Part shown: positions 1 to 8,588 of the stretch, piece by piece
How positions within the stretch are numbered: position 1 is the stretch's first letter
Layout of the letters: each line of letters opens with the position of its first letter
Assembly (NCBI RefSeq): GCF_001633105.1
Contig: NZ_LUKZ01000009.1
Span: 681,423-745,422 of the forward strand
Source: Acidovorax sp. GW101-3H11
GTDB lineage: Bacteria > Pseudomonadota > Gammaproteobacteria > Burkholderiales > Burkholderiaceae_C
Length of the DNA: 64,000 bases
Reading direction: 5' to 3'
Notes under the pieces: generated by a model
What the model saw: only the letters and a program-made list of their open reading frames with translations
Database searches by the model: none
Told to the model about the DNA's origin: nothing
Position numbers and translations under genes: made by a program

Positions 1-146
1 AGGCGGGGGTTGGCAGACAGGTCGCCGCCACCGGCACGGGCGGCCACAGTGATTTCACGAATGATGCGGGTCCAGATCTTGCCGCGTTTTTCATCCTGCC
101 GCCCTTTGCGGTGCTGGATATTCGCCCATTTACTGTGTCCTGCCAC
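1..146 (-). CDS. YebC/PmpR (TACO1) family regulator, 5' part only
   Basis: This is the first ~48 codons of a minus-strand gene cut by the window edge. The start is GTG at 146, with AAGGA about 7 nt upstream. The translation begins [15 protein letters not shown] and continues into [20 protein letters not shown], the highly conserved N-terminus of the YebC family. These proteins bind DNA or, in newer work, the ribosome, and act as transcription or translation factors. The AGHSKWANI signature marks the canonical group. A divergent paralogue lies at 20655-21368 and lacks this N-terminal motif. Function is by family only. Confidence 0.9.
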   Translation of the reverse strand, partial: MAGHSKWANIQHRKGRQDEKRGKIWTRIIREITVAARAGGGDLSANPR

Positions 147-205
147 GAGAAGTCCTTTTGTATTGATTTAATCTAGCTGGCAGATTTTACTTTTTGCTGA
201 ACCCT

Positions 206-367
206 GGGAACCTCTGCACGCGTCGCGCGGAAAGTGTGCGCTGCGGATCGGGATGGGCTGCAAGGCACAAAGCGCAGCAATAGCCACAGCTATTGCGAGC
301 ATTTGTAACGCAGCAGATCGCCCGAGACCGCAGATGCACACGGCGCGCGATGCGTGCAGAGGTTCCC
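206..367. repeat. Large imperfect palindrome (162 bp) with 24-bp terminal inverted repeats
   Basis: The outer arms 206-229 and 344-367 are inverted copies matching at 23 of 24 positions (gggaacctctgcacg at the left, cgtgcagaggttccc at the right). The interior continues as an imperfect stem down to a central palindrome around 278-296 (caatagc ... gctattg). It lies between divergent genes, and its right end is 7 nt before the ribosome binding site of the HerA-like ATPase. It could fold as one long hairpin or be a MITE-like element. I see no clear target duplication. Confidence 0.8.
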
Positions 368-387
368 CCACCCCGAGGAAACCCGAA

Positions 388-1935
388 ATGGCCGAACCCC
401 TGCTGATTGCCAAGCACGACACGATTGAATGCCACCTGCTTCCCGGCCTGGCCAACCGCCACGGGCTTATCACCGGCGCCACCGGCACGGGCAAGACCGT
501 CACTCTGCAGACCCTGGCCGAGAACTTCTCGCGCATTGGCGTGCCGGTGTTCATGGCCGACGTGAAGGGCGACCTCACTGGCGCCAGCCAGCCGGGCAAG
601 ATCGGCGACAAGCTGGCGGCGGTGCTCAAGGAGCGGGGCCTGGATCTGCCTACCCCGCTGGCCTGCCCCACCACGCTGTGGGACGTGTTTGGCCAGCAGG
701 GCCACCCGGTGCGCGCCACCATCTCCGACATGGGCCCGCTGCTGCTGGGCCGCATGCTCAACCTGAACGAGACGCAGCTGGGCGTGCTCAACCTCGTGTT
801 CAAGATCGCCGATGACAACGGACTGCTGCTGCTGGACCTGAAAGACCTGCGCGCCATGCTCACCTTCGTGGGTGACAACGCCAAGGAGTTCACCACCGAA
901 TACGGCAACGTGAGCGCCGCCAGTGTGGGCGCCATCCAGCGCGGGCTGCTGCAGATCGAACAGCAGGGCGGCAGCGAGTTCTTTGGCGAGCCCATGCTCA
1001 ACATCCAGGATTTCATGCAGACCGTGGACGGCCACGGCGTGGTGAACATCCTGGCGGCCGACAAGCTCATGAACGCGCCGCGCCTGTACGCCACGTTCCT
1101 GCTCTGGATGCTGTCGGAGCTGTTCGAGCAACTGCCCGAGATCGGCGACCCCGAACAACCCAAACTGGTGTTCTTCTTCGACGAAGCCCACCTCTTGTTC
1201 AACGAGGCGCCCAAGGTGCTCGTCGAGCGCATCGAGCTGGTGGTGCGCCTGGTGCGCTCCAAAGGCGTGGGCGTGTATTTCGTCACCCAAAACCCGCTGG
1301 ACATCCCCGACAGCGTGCTGGCCCAGCTGGGCAACCGCGTGCAGCACGCGCTGCGCGCCTTCACTCCGCGTGACCAGAAGGCCGTGAAGGCCACGGCCAC
1401 CACCATGCGGCAAAAGCCGGGCCTCGATATCGAAACCGCCATCACCGAGCTGGCCGTGGGCGAGGCACTGGTGAGCTTTCTCGACGCCAAGGGCCGCCCC
1501 AGCGTGACGGAGCGCGTGTTCGTGCTGCCCCCGGGCAGCCAGCTGGGCCCCATCACACCGCAGCAGCGCCAGGCGCTGATGGCCAGCTCGCTGGTGGCCG
1601 GTGTGTACGAAACCACGGTGGACCGCGAATCCGCCTACGAAAAGCTCAAGGGCCGCGCCGAAAACGCCCCGCCCGCACCGGCGGGCACGCCTGCCAGCCG
1701 CACAGCGGGCGGCGCCAGCCCCGTGGGCACGGCGCCGGGCGGAGCCCAGCCGCAGGAGAGCAGCTTCCTCAACGACCTGCTGTTTGGCACCACCGGCCCG
1801 CGCGGCGGGCGCAAGGACGGGCTGGTGCAGACCATGGCCAAGTCGGCCGTGCGCACCGTGGGCACCAACGTGGGCAAGGAGATCCTGCGCGGTGTGCTGG
1901 GCGGCATCTTCGGCGGCGGCAGCAAGCGCCGCTGA
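388..1935 (+). CDS. HerA-like/DUF853 (YjgR-type) ATPase
   Basis: The protein is 515 aa. I chose ATG 388 because GAGGAA sits 7 nt upstream; the frame is open further left, but that part lies within the large palindrome. Walker A GATGTGKT is at residues 30-37, and a Walker B-like [12 protein letters not shown] follows mid-protein. A '[30 protein letters not shown]' type segment (quoted in parts: [20 protein letters not shown]) is typical of the DUF853 helicase-like family related to HerA/FtsK motors. A Pro/Ala/Gly-rich linker (about 430-460) and a Gly-rich C-terminus follow. No NurA partner is adjacent. The cellular role of the family is unknown; DNA translocation is inferred. Confidence 0.85.
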   Translation: MAEPLLIAKHDTIECHLLPGLANRHGLITGATGTGKTVTLQTLAENFSRIGVPVFMADVKGDLTGASQPGKIGDKLAAVLKERGLDLPTPLACPTTLWDVFGQQGHPVRATISDMGPLLLGRMLNLNETQLGVLNLVFKIADDNGLLLLDLKDLRAMLTFVGDNAKEFTTEYGNVSAASVGAIQRGLLQIEQQGGSEFFGEPMLNIQDFMQTVDGHGVVNILAADKLMNAPRLYATFLLWMLSELFEQLPEIGDPEQPKLVFFFDEAHLLFNEAPKVLVERIELVVRLVRSKGVGVYFVTQNPLDIPDSVLAQLGNRVQHALRAFTPRDQKAVKATATTMRQKPGLDIETAITELAVGEALVSFLDAKGRPSVTERVFVLPPGSQLGPITPQQRQALMASSLVAGVYETTVDRESAYEKLKGRAENAPPAPAGTPASRTAGGASPVGTAPGGAQPQESSFLNDLLFGTTGPRGGRKDGLVQTMAKSAVRTVGTNVGKEILRGVLGGIFGGGSKRR

Positions 1936-2112
1936 ACGGAGAAGGGGTAGCGCGGCGGCCCGGCCAGGCAGCCACCGCCCCGCTACCGCCCAGAGCCCTC
2001 CGCAGGTGTGGTGGCCTTGTGACAGGCTGGCGACAATGCCACGCGCTTGTCACGATTCGGTCACATTGCGGCCGTGCAATGGCCGAAACACACAACAACA
2101 AGGAGGGACACG

Positions 2113-2931
2113 ATGCAACGAGTCGAACACGCCCTGGTGCGCTGGGGCAACAAGGTGGTCCAGGCGGCCATCGTCCTGTGGGTGCTGGCTTTCATCGGGG
2201 TGTTTGCCGGGGTGTGGAAGCTCCAGTGGAACTGGCTGCTGTATGTGTTTGTCACGGTGCTGCTCACCGTAGTGCTGATCCGCTGGACCACCGCCGTGCG
2301 CGAGCGCTACATCCGCGAAGCCCCCCTGCCCCGCTTTCTGCAGCGCAAGCTGCGCGAGACCTACCCCCATCTGAGCCCCCGCGACTGCGAGCTGGTGGAG
2401 CGTGGCCTGCGCCAGTTCTTCATGGCCTGCCTGCGCAGCAACAAGGACTTTGTGGCCATGCCATCGAGGGCCGTGGATGCGCTGTGGCATGAGTTCATCC
2501 TGCACACGCAGGCCTACAAACAGTGGTGCCACAACGCCCTGGGCTTCTTTTTGCACCACACCCCGGCCGAGGCCTTGGGCAAAAAGGCCCGTCACAACGA
2601 CGGCCTGCGCCGCTGCTGGTACTGGGTGTGCAAGGAGGAATCCATCGACCCCAAGGCCCCCAGCCGCCTGCCCCTGCTGTTTGCGCTGGATGCCAAGTTC
2701 GCCATTGCCGGGGGCTTTACCTACGTGCCCGACTGTTCTGACATTGCCCGCAAGAGCGACGCGGGTGGCAGCGGCGGCGACAGCTACTGCGGCACCAGCT
2801 TTTCGGACGGCAGCTACAGCGGCAGTTCGGGCGACTTTGGCGGCGCCGAAAGCTCGGACGGTGGTGGCGGGGATGGAGGGGACGGCGGGGGCGATGGCGG
2901 TGGTGGCTGCGGCGGCGGGGGCGGCGACTGA
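2113..2931 (+). CDS. Membrane protein with Gly/Asp-rich tail, possibly GRDP-like domain
   Basis: The protein is 272 aa and starts at ATG 2113 behind a strong AAGGAGGG. Two hydrophobic segments lie near residues 17-60, then a soluble domain containing VDALWHEFILHT and a following Tyr/Trp/Cys segment. This recalls the 'D-W-H-x-H' core of glycine-rich-domain-containing proteins (GRDP/PF07173); that assignment is tentative. The last ~50 residues are almost only Gly, Asp, Ser and Cys and would be disordered. It sits alone between the HerA-like ATPase and a crotonase. Function unknown. Confidence 0.7.
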   Translation: MQRVEHALVRWGNKVVQAAIVLWVLAFIGVFAGVWKLQWNWLLYVFVTVLLTVVLIRWTTAVRERYIREAPLPRFLQRKLRETYPHLSPRDCELVERGLRQFFMACLRSNKDFVAMPSRAVDALWHEFILHTQAYKQWCHNALGFFLHHTPAEALGKKARHNDGLRRCWYWVCKEESIDPKAPSRLPLLFALDAKFAIAGGFTYVPDCSDIARKSDAGGSGGDSYCGTSFSDGSYSGSSGDFGGAESSDGGGGDGGDGGGDGGGGCGGGGGD

Positions 2932-2949
2932 CTCGCCTGCCCACGAATG

Positions 2950-3006
2950 CTCTTATTTTTATAGCTATTAACCCAATACAGACAGGCGGAAACGGCCAAA
3001 ATCATG
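2950..3006. repeat. Dispersed intergenic repeat, copy A
   Basis: AT-rich start (tatttttatagctatta) followed by ggcggaaacggccaaaat. It is the most divergent of eight copies of one family in the window, whose reverse-orientation consensus is roughly GGCCCC-n-CGCGCGTCCATCATGCC-n-TAGCTATCAAA. It lies between the stop of the Gly-rich protein gene and the crotonase gene. Confidence 0.5.
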
Positions 3007-3061
3007 CAAAGTCACCCAGGCGACGACCCGCCTGCGGCCAGCGGGTCTACAGTGACGGCCC

Positions 3062-3907
3062 ATGAACACCACCCTCACCTGCTTCTCCCTCAGCATCACT
3101 AACCATGTGGCCCATTTGGTGCTGAACCGCCCCGAGGCCATGAACACCATGCACCCGACCTTCTGGCGCGAGCTGGATGAGGTGCTGGCCCAGCTGAACA
3201 AAAGCGGCGAGGCGCGGGCGCTGGTGGTCAGCAGCACCGGCAAACACTTCAGCGCGGGCATGGCGCTCGAAACGTTCGGCGGCGCCATCACCATGGACGA
3301 CCAGAGCCCCGAGGGCCGCGCCGCCATCTTTGACCTGCTGACCGACATGCAGGCCACCTTCACCCGCATCGAAAGCCTGCGCATCCCCGTGATCATGGCC
3401 ATCCAGGGCGGCTGCATCGGCGGCGCGGTGGACATGGTGACGACGGCCTGCGTGCGCTATGCCACGGCCGACGCATTCTTCTGCATCCAGGAGATCAACA
3501 TCGGCATGGTGGCCGACGTGGGCACGCTGCAGCGCTTGCCCAAGCTCATCCCGCTGGGTGTGGTGAAAGAACTGGCCTACACCGGCCGCCGCCTGAGCGC
3601 ACAAAGGGCCCAGGGCTACGGCCTGGTCAACGAAGTCTTCGACACCCCAGAGGCCATGGTGGCCGCCGCGCTGCAATGCGCGCAAGAGATTGCCAGCAAG
3701 CCGCCCGTCGCCATCTGGGGCACCAAGCAGGCCGTGAACTACGCGCGCGACCACAGCGTGGAAGACAGCCTGCGCCAGATGGGCTGGCTGCAAGGCGCCA
3801 TCTGGAGCAACCGGCATGTGATGGAGTCCGTCACGGCGATGAAGCAAAAGCGGGCGGGTGAGTTCCCGGCGCTCACACCGCTGATCCGGTTCAGCGAACA
3901 GGGTTGA
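3062..3907 (+). CDS. Crotonase family, dienoyl-CoA isomerase-like
   Basis: The protein is 281 aa and has the enoyl-CoA hydratase/isomerase fold, with an oxyanion-hole segment FSAGMALE and CIGGAVDMVTTAC. Three acidic residues match those used by delta3,5-delta2,4-dienoyl-CoA isomerase (ECH1): Asp in GGAVDM, then Glu and Asp in EINIGMVADVGTLQRLPK. The ADVGTLQRLPK string is a hallmark of that subgroup rather than of hydratases. The likely role is in beta-oxidation of odd-position unsaturated fatty acids. It stands alone, not in a fad operon. Another acyl-CoA isomerase activity cannot be excluded. Confidence 0.85.
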   Translation: MNTTLTCFSLSITNHVAHLVLNRPEAMNTMHPTFWRELDEVLAQLNKSGEARALVVSSTGKHFSAGMALETFGGAITMDDQSPEGRAAIFDLLTDMQATFTRIESLRIPVIMAIQGGCIGGAVDMVTTACVRYATADAFFCIQEINIGMVADVGTLQRLPKLIPLGVVKELAYTGRRLSAQRAQGYGLVNEVFDTPEAMVAAALQCAQEIASKPPVAIWGTKQAVNYARDHSVEDSLRQMGWLQGAIWSNRHVMESVTAMKQKRAGEFPALTPLIRFSEQG

Positions 3908-3957
3908 GGGACGGGGCCAGGGGCCAGGCCAGGCGCTGAGGCAAAACACCTCATTCA

Positions 3958-4017
3958 CTACAAAATTCATAGCTGCTAGCGCTTACCCATCGCGCGTTGG
4001 CAGCTATTTTTATGCCT
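3958..4017. repeat. Dispersed intergenic repeat, copy B
   Basis: Forward-orientation copy of the eight-member family: caaaattcatagctgctagc, then gcttacccatcgcgcg, then a second agctatttttat. The gctagc/gctat units make it partly palindromic. It lies between the crotonase gene and the ammonia-lyase gene. Confidence 0.65.
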
Positions 4018-4085
4018 ATTCCGGGTCCGAAGGGCTATCATGTGGCAACCCGGGGCGGCACACGCCCCGCAGCAAGGACGCCACC

Positions 4086-5090
4086 ATGACCGTGCCCAGC
4101 ATGCCCCCCTCTGTGAGCCTGCCCACCCATGACGACGTGGCCGCCGCCGCCCGGCGGTTGGCGGGCGTGGCACACCACACACCGGTGATGCGCTGCAACA
4201 CCATCGACGAGCGGCTGGGCGCCAAGCTGTTCTTCAAGTGCGAGAACCTGCAGCGCACCGGCGCCTTCAAGTTCCGGGGCGCCTACAACGCGCTGGCCCA
4301 GTTCAGCGACGCGCAGCGCGAACACGGCGTGCTGACCTTCTCGGCCGGCAACCATGCGCAGGCCATTGCCCTGTCGGCCCGGCTGCTCGACATGCCCGCC
4401 CTGGTGGTGATGCCCGAAGACGCCGCTGCCTCCAAGATGGCCGCCACGCGCGAGTACGGCGCCCAGGTGGTCACCTACAACCGCTACACCGAAGACCGCG
4501 AGGCCATCAGCCGCCAGCTGGCGCACGAGCGCGGCATGACGCTGATCCCGCCGTTCGACCACCCCCATGTGATTGCAGGCCAGGGCACGGCCGCCCTGGA
4601 GCTGCTGCAGGAGGTGCCCGACCTCGACTACCTGTTTGTCTGCCTGGGCGGCGGTGGCCTGCTGTCGGGCAGCCTGCTGGCCGCGCAGGCGCTGGCGCCC
4701 CGGTGCAAGGTGATCGGCGTCGAGCCCGAGACCGCCAACGACGCCCAGCAGTCGCTGCGCGCGGGCCACATCGTGCGCATCCCCAACCCCCACACCATTG
4801 CCGACGGCGCGCAGGCCCCAAGCCTGGGCGAACTCACCTACCCCATCATCCGCGAGCATGTCGAAGACATCGTCACCGTGAGCGACCAGCAGCTCATCCA
4901 AGCCCTGCGCTTTTTTGCAGAGCGCATGAAGGTCGTCGTTGAACCCACGGGCGCCCTGGCCTTTGCGGGCGTGCAGGCGTTTTCGGGCGAGGACGACGGC
5001 GCCAAGCTGCTGCAAGGCGAGCATGTGGGCGTGATCGTGAGCGGGGGCAACGTCGATTTGCCGCGCCTCGCCCGGTTTCTGGCAGACTAG
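4086..5090 (+). CDS. PLP-dependent threonine / threo-3-hydroxyaspartate ammonia-lyase
   Basis: The protein is 334 aa, fold type II PLP enzyme. The Schiff-base lysine is K62 in [23 protein letters not shown] is the cofactor/substrate Asn loop, and [10 protein letters not shown] is the phosphate-binding Gly loop. There is no C-terminal ACT domain, so it is a catabolic/serine-racemase-like type and not the feedback-regulated biosynthetic IlvA. Proteins of this length in betaproteobacteria are often assigned to threo-3-hydroxyaspartate or threonine ammonia-lyase; sequence alone does not separate these. The start is supported by AAGGA about 8 nt upstream. It lies 77 nt before upp. Confidence 0.85.
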   Translation: MTVPSMPPSVSLPTHDDVAAAARRLAGVAHHTPVMRCNTIDERLGAKLFFKCENLQRTGAFKFRGAYNALAQFSDAQREHGVLTFSAGNHAQAIALSARLLDMPALVVMPEDAAASKMAATREYGAQVVTYNRYTEDREAISRQLAHERGMTLIPPFDHPHVIAGQGTAALELLQEVPDLDYLFVCLGGGGLLSGSLLAAQALAPRCKVIGVEPETANDAQQSLRAGHIVRIPNPHTIADGAQAPSLGELTYPIIREHVEDIVTVSDQQLIQALRFFAERMKVVVEPTGALAFAGVQAFSGEDDGAKLLQGEHVGVIVSGGNVDLPRLARFLAD

Positions 5091-5167
5091 CCCCCACTTT
5101 TTTACAGCCTGGCCCCAGCGGACTGCGCACCAGCACAGCCCTCCGGCCCTCCTCTTTCAGGTTCTCC

Positions 5168-5797
<630 letters not shown>

Positions 5798-5822
5798 GCG
5801 CACGGTCGCCTTGGCGTGCACC

Positions 5823-5861
5823 AGCCACCGCAGGGCCATGGAGCCCGGCGGTGGCTTTTTT
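5823..5861 (+). terminator. Rho-independent terminator of upp
   Basis: Stem agccaccg (5823-5830) pairs with cggtggct (5849-5856) and is followed by a T-tract. It lies 25 nt after the upp stop, so upp and the transporter downstream are separate transcription units. Confidence 0.85.
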
Positions 5862-6020
5862 CATGATGGCCCGTCCGCGTCCGCAAATTTTTACCACCTG
5901 GTGGCTTTCCTCTGGCAGACTTGCCAGCGGTTTGCCGCAGTCCGGGGGGCCTACTGGCGCGCTCCTTGCTTGACAAAGGCACTTCCAACCCTTTGTTCGT
6001 TTGTCTGAAGGAACCCCACC

Positions 6021-7031
6021 ATGACCACTCGCCGCCTTTTCACCGGACGCTTGCTCTGCACCTCCCTGGCCCTCTCGGCCGCCATGGCGATGGCGCCCTC
6101 GCTGGCCACAGCGCAGTCCAAGCTCAAGGTCGCGGCGATCTACACGGTGCCCTTCGAGCAGCAATGGGTGAGCCGCATCCACAAGGCCCTGAAAGCCGCC
6201 GAAGCACGCGGCGAGATCGAATACAAGGCCAGCGAAAACGTGAGCAACGCCGACTACGAACGCGTGATGCGCGAGTACGCCACCGGCGGCAACCAGCTCA
6301 TCGTGGGCGAGGCCTTTGCGGTGGAAGCCGCCGCCCGCAAGGTGGCCAAGGACTTCCCCAAGACCTCCTTCCTGCTCGGCTCATCCGGCAAGCCCCAGGC
6401 GCCCAACTTCAGCGTGTTCGACAACTACATCCAGGAGCCCGCGTACCTCAGCGGCATGATCGCAGGCGGCATGACCAAGACCAACAAGATCGGCATGGTG
6501 GGCGGCTTCCCCATCCCCGAGGTGAACCGCCTGATGCACGCCTTCATGGCGGGCGCCAAAGAAACCAACCCCAAGGTCGAGTTCACCATCACCTTCATCA
6601 ACAGCTGGTTTGACCCACCCAAGGCCAAGGAAGCCACCTTCGCCATGATCGACAAGGGCGCCGACGTGCTCTATGCCGAGCGCTTTGGCGTGAGCGATGC
6701 CGCCAAGGAAAAAGGCAAGCTCGCTATCGGCAACGTGATCAACACCCAGGACAAGTACCCCGACACGGTGGTGGCCTCGGCCATCTGGCACATGGAGCCC
6801 AGCATCGAGCGCGCGCTCAAGCTGGTCAAGGAAGGCAAGTTCACCGCCGAAGACTACGGCCCGTATTCGATGATGAAGCACAAGGGCTCTGAACTCGCGC
6901 CCCTGGGCACGTTCGAGAAGAAGGTGCCCGCAGACATCGTCGCCAAGGTCAAGGCCAAAGAGGCCGACATCCTGGTGGGCAAGTTCACCGTGAAGGTGGA
7001 CGACAGCCAGCCTAAATCGACGGCCAAGTAA
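6021..7031 (+). CDS. BMP/PnrA-type substrate-binding protein of a nucleoside or base ABC importer
   Basis: The protein is 336 aa. An N-terminal signal peptide (hydrophobic core LALSAAMAMA, likely cut after ATA) has a twin-Arg near the start but no lipobox Cys, so it is predicted free in the periplasm. The body is the BMP family (Med/PnrA-like): YEASENVSNADYERV-type helix, IVGEAFAVE, FDNYIQEPAYLSG and MVGGFPIPEVNR. The matching ATPase and two permeases lie downstream (8589-12257), separated by a palindrome, a terminator and a lipoprotein nucleosidase gene. BMP importers usually carry nucleosides; the exact ligand is not visible. A TTGACA at 5970 may be a -35 element, but the -10 is weak. Confidence 0.9.
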   Translation: MTTRRLFTGRLLCTSLALSAAMAMAPSLATAQSKLKVAAIYTVPFEQQWVSRIHKALKAAEARGEIEYKASENVSNADYERVMREYATGGNQLIVGEAFAVEAAARKVAKDFPKTSFLLGSSGKPQAPNFSVFDNYIQEPAYLSGMIAGGMTKTNKIGMVGGFPIPEVNRLMHAFMAGAKETNPKVEFTITFINSWFDPPKAKEATFAMIDKGADVLYAERFGVSDAAKEKGKLAIGNVINTQDKYPDTVVASAIWHMEPSIERALKLVKEGKFTAEDYGPYSMMKHKGSELAPLGTFEKKVPADIVAKVKAKEADILVGKFTVKVDDSQPKSTAK

Positions 7032-7033
7032 GC

Positions 7034-7147
7034 GGAGTGGATGACAAAACTCTTCTGGCGTTGTTGCTGCGTCTTGTCGTACTTGCAGTACTGCCTGCGA
7101 CACAGCGCCTCGCCAGAACCGCTGCGCTGAGCTTTGTCAGCCACTCC
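7034..7147. repeat. Large imperfect palindrome (114 bp)
   Basis: The outer arms ggagtggatgacaaa (from 7034) and tttgtcagccactcc (to 7147) match as inverted copies except at one position. The inner ttctggcg/cgccagaa and a central gtacttgcagtac continue the fold. It begins 3 nt after the stop of the BMP gene and could form a long stem protecting its mRNA 3' end. Its architecture resembles the palindrome at 206-367. Confidence 0.8.
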
Positions 7148-7182
7148 AAATCACCCATGCGAGACAAAGCGGGTAAATACCT

Positions 7183-7211
7183 GGGCCACCACTCATCGCG
7201 GTGGCCCTTTT
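7183..7211 (+). terminator. Rho-independent terminator after the BMP gene
   Basis: Stem gggccacc (7183-7190) and ggtggccc (7200-7207) followed by tttt. It lies between the binding protein gene and the lipoprotein nucleosidase gene and probably makes the binding protein more abundant than the rest of the transporter. Confidence 0.8.
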
Positions 7212-7248
7212 CGTTGTCGTTATCCGTCCGTCTCTGTCCCTGCCTGGT

Positions 7249-8226
7249 ATGCCCATGACCACCTCCTCATCCACCCTGTTGCGCTACTCCATCACCTCTC
7301 ATTCCACCCGGCTGCTGGGAGCACTGGCATTGGCTGGTGCGCTGGCCGGTTGTGCATCGAGCCCCACCAGCAAGACGGCGGTCCGGCTGGACGACACACC
7401 CCGCATCGCCGTCATCTCCGCCTTTGCCCCTGAGCTGACGGTGCTGCTGCCCCAGGTGCAGCAACCCGCCAAGCACAGCGTCAACGGTGTCGAATTCACC
7501 ACCGGCACGCTCGAAGGCAAGCCCGTGGTGGTGTTCCTGTCGGGCATCAGCATGACCAACGCGGCCATGAACACGCAGCTGGTGCTGGACCGCTTCAACG
7601 TGAGCCATGTGGTCTTCAGCGGCATTGCAGGCGGCGTGAACCCCAGCCTGCACATCGGCGACGTGACGGTGCCCGCACAGTGGGGCCAGTACATGGAATG
7701 GCTAATGGCGCGCGAGGACAAGCCCGGCCAGTACAGCGCCCCCGCGTGGATGAAAAACGAGCTGACGATGCCCGCCTTCGGCATGATGCACCCGCGCCCG
7801 GTCGAGGTTCGGTCTGCCGCTAAGCCCCAGCTCAGCAAAAAATTCTGGTTCGAAGCCGACCCCAAGATGCTGGCCACCGCCCGCAGCCTGCAGAACGTGG
7901 GCCTGGAGCATTGCCTGGCCGCCACCTGCCTCAAACAGCGCCCGCAACTGGTGGTGGGCGGCAACGGCGTATCGGGCCAGGCGTTTGTGGACAACAAGGC
8001 CTTCCGTGAATACGCATTCAAGACTTTCGAAGCCAACGTACTCGACATGGAAACCGCCGCCACCGCCATGGTCGCGCACAGCAACGGCGTGCCCTACATC
8101 GCGTTCCGGTCGCTGAGCGACCTGGCCGGGGGTGGCGAGGGCGAGAACGAAATGGGCACCTTCATGGGCCTGGCGGCAGCCAATTCGGCCAAAGTGTTGC
8201 GAGCGTTTCTGGCAGCCTGGAAGTGA
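7249..8226 (+). CDS. Lipoprotein 5'-methylthioadenosine/purine-nucleosidase family protein
   Basis: About 325 aa. I start at ATG 7249 (ATG 7255 is also possible); the frame is open to GTG 7201, but that overlaps the terminator. The signal peptide LLGALALAGALAGC ends in a lipobox (LAGC), so it should be anchored outside the cytoplasm. The rest is the PNP/UDP phosphorylase (MTA/SAH nucleosidase) fold: FSGIAGGVNPSLHIGDV, VLDMETAA (catalytic Glu) and FRSLSDLAGG (Ser-Asp pair). Typical MTA/SAH nucleosidases are cytoplasmic and ~230 aa. An extracytoplasmic one beside a nucleoside importer suggests cleavage of nucleosides before uptake of the base. That role is inferred. Confidence 0.85.
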   Translation: MPMTTSSSTLLRYSITSHSTRLLGALALAGALAGCASSPTSKTAVRLDDTPRIAVISAFAPELTVLLPQVQQPAKHSVNGVEFTTGTLEGKPVVVFLSGISMTNAAMNTQLVLDRFNVSHVVFSGIAGGVNPSLHIGDVTVPAQWGQYMEWLMAREDKPGQYSAPAWMKNELTMPAFGMMHPRPVEVRSAAKPQLSKKFWFEADPKMLATARSLQNVGLEHCLAATCLKQRPQLVVGGNGVSGQAFVDNKAFREYAFKTFEANVLDMETAATAMVAHSNGVPYIAFRSLSDLAGGGEGENEMGTFMGLAAANSAKVLRAFLAAWK

Positions 8227-8269
8227 GCGCCATGAGCCCACAACAGCCTTCGCGATGTGCCAGTAGCTC

Positions 8270-8381
8270 CGCCCCCCTCGCAGGGGAGGGGTTGGAGAGA
8301 AAGGGAGCGTGGAAACCAGCGCCGTGCTTGGTACCAGCGCAGAGCCCCCTCTCCCCCACCCTCTCCCACAAGGGGAGAGGG
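8270..8381. repeat. C/G-rich palindromic repeat, unit 1
   Basis: Contains ccccctcgcaggggaggggt and, 60-80 nt on, ccctctcccccaccctctcc with aaggggagaggga. Each half is itself a hairpin. It is about 85-90% alike to unit 2, whose matching point is 162 bp downstream. It lies in the 362-bp gap between the nucleosidase and ABC ATPase genes, which holds no gene. Confidence 0.8.
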
Positions 8382-8431
8382 AGTCTTGGGCCACTGCAGG
8401 CAGCGCGGAGTTCGCCGCGACACCAGAGCCC

Positions 8432-8550
8432 CTCCCCCCTCGCGGGGGAGGGGTTGGGGAGAGGGGGAGCGTGGAAACCGGCGCAGTGCTTGATTCCAGC
8501 GCCTAACCCCCTCTCCCCCACCCTCTCCCGCGAAGGGAGAGGGAGTGATA
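8432..8550. repeat. C/G-rich palindromic repeat, unit 2
   Basis: Second tandem unit: ccccctcgcgggggaggggt, shared middle gagcgtggaaacc and gcttg, then ccctctcccccaccctctcc and cgaagggagaggga. It ends 38 nt before the ABC ATPase start. Stable RNA hairpins here could lower read-through into the transporter genes. Confidence 0.8.
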
Positions 8551-8588
8551 GCCGATGGTCGGCAGCGCGTGGCTGATGGGCCGCTGAT

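Noticed and set aside
168-1616. Long open frame on the minus strand opposite the HerA-like ATPase
   Set aside because: The translation is Ser/Arg/Ala-rich without domain logic, and the opposite strand has a clear ATPase. High GC gives many such antisense frames throughout the window; all similar ones were dropped.
5862-6020. Riboswitch upstream of the BMP gene
   Set aside because: I searched by eye for a purine-type aptamer and saw no conserved three-way-junction core.
7201-7248. GTG start at 7201 for the lipoprotein nucleosidase
   Set aside because: It lies inside the terminator stem and would put charged and hydrophobic residues before the signal peptide.
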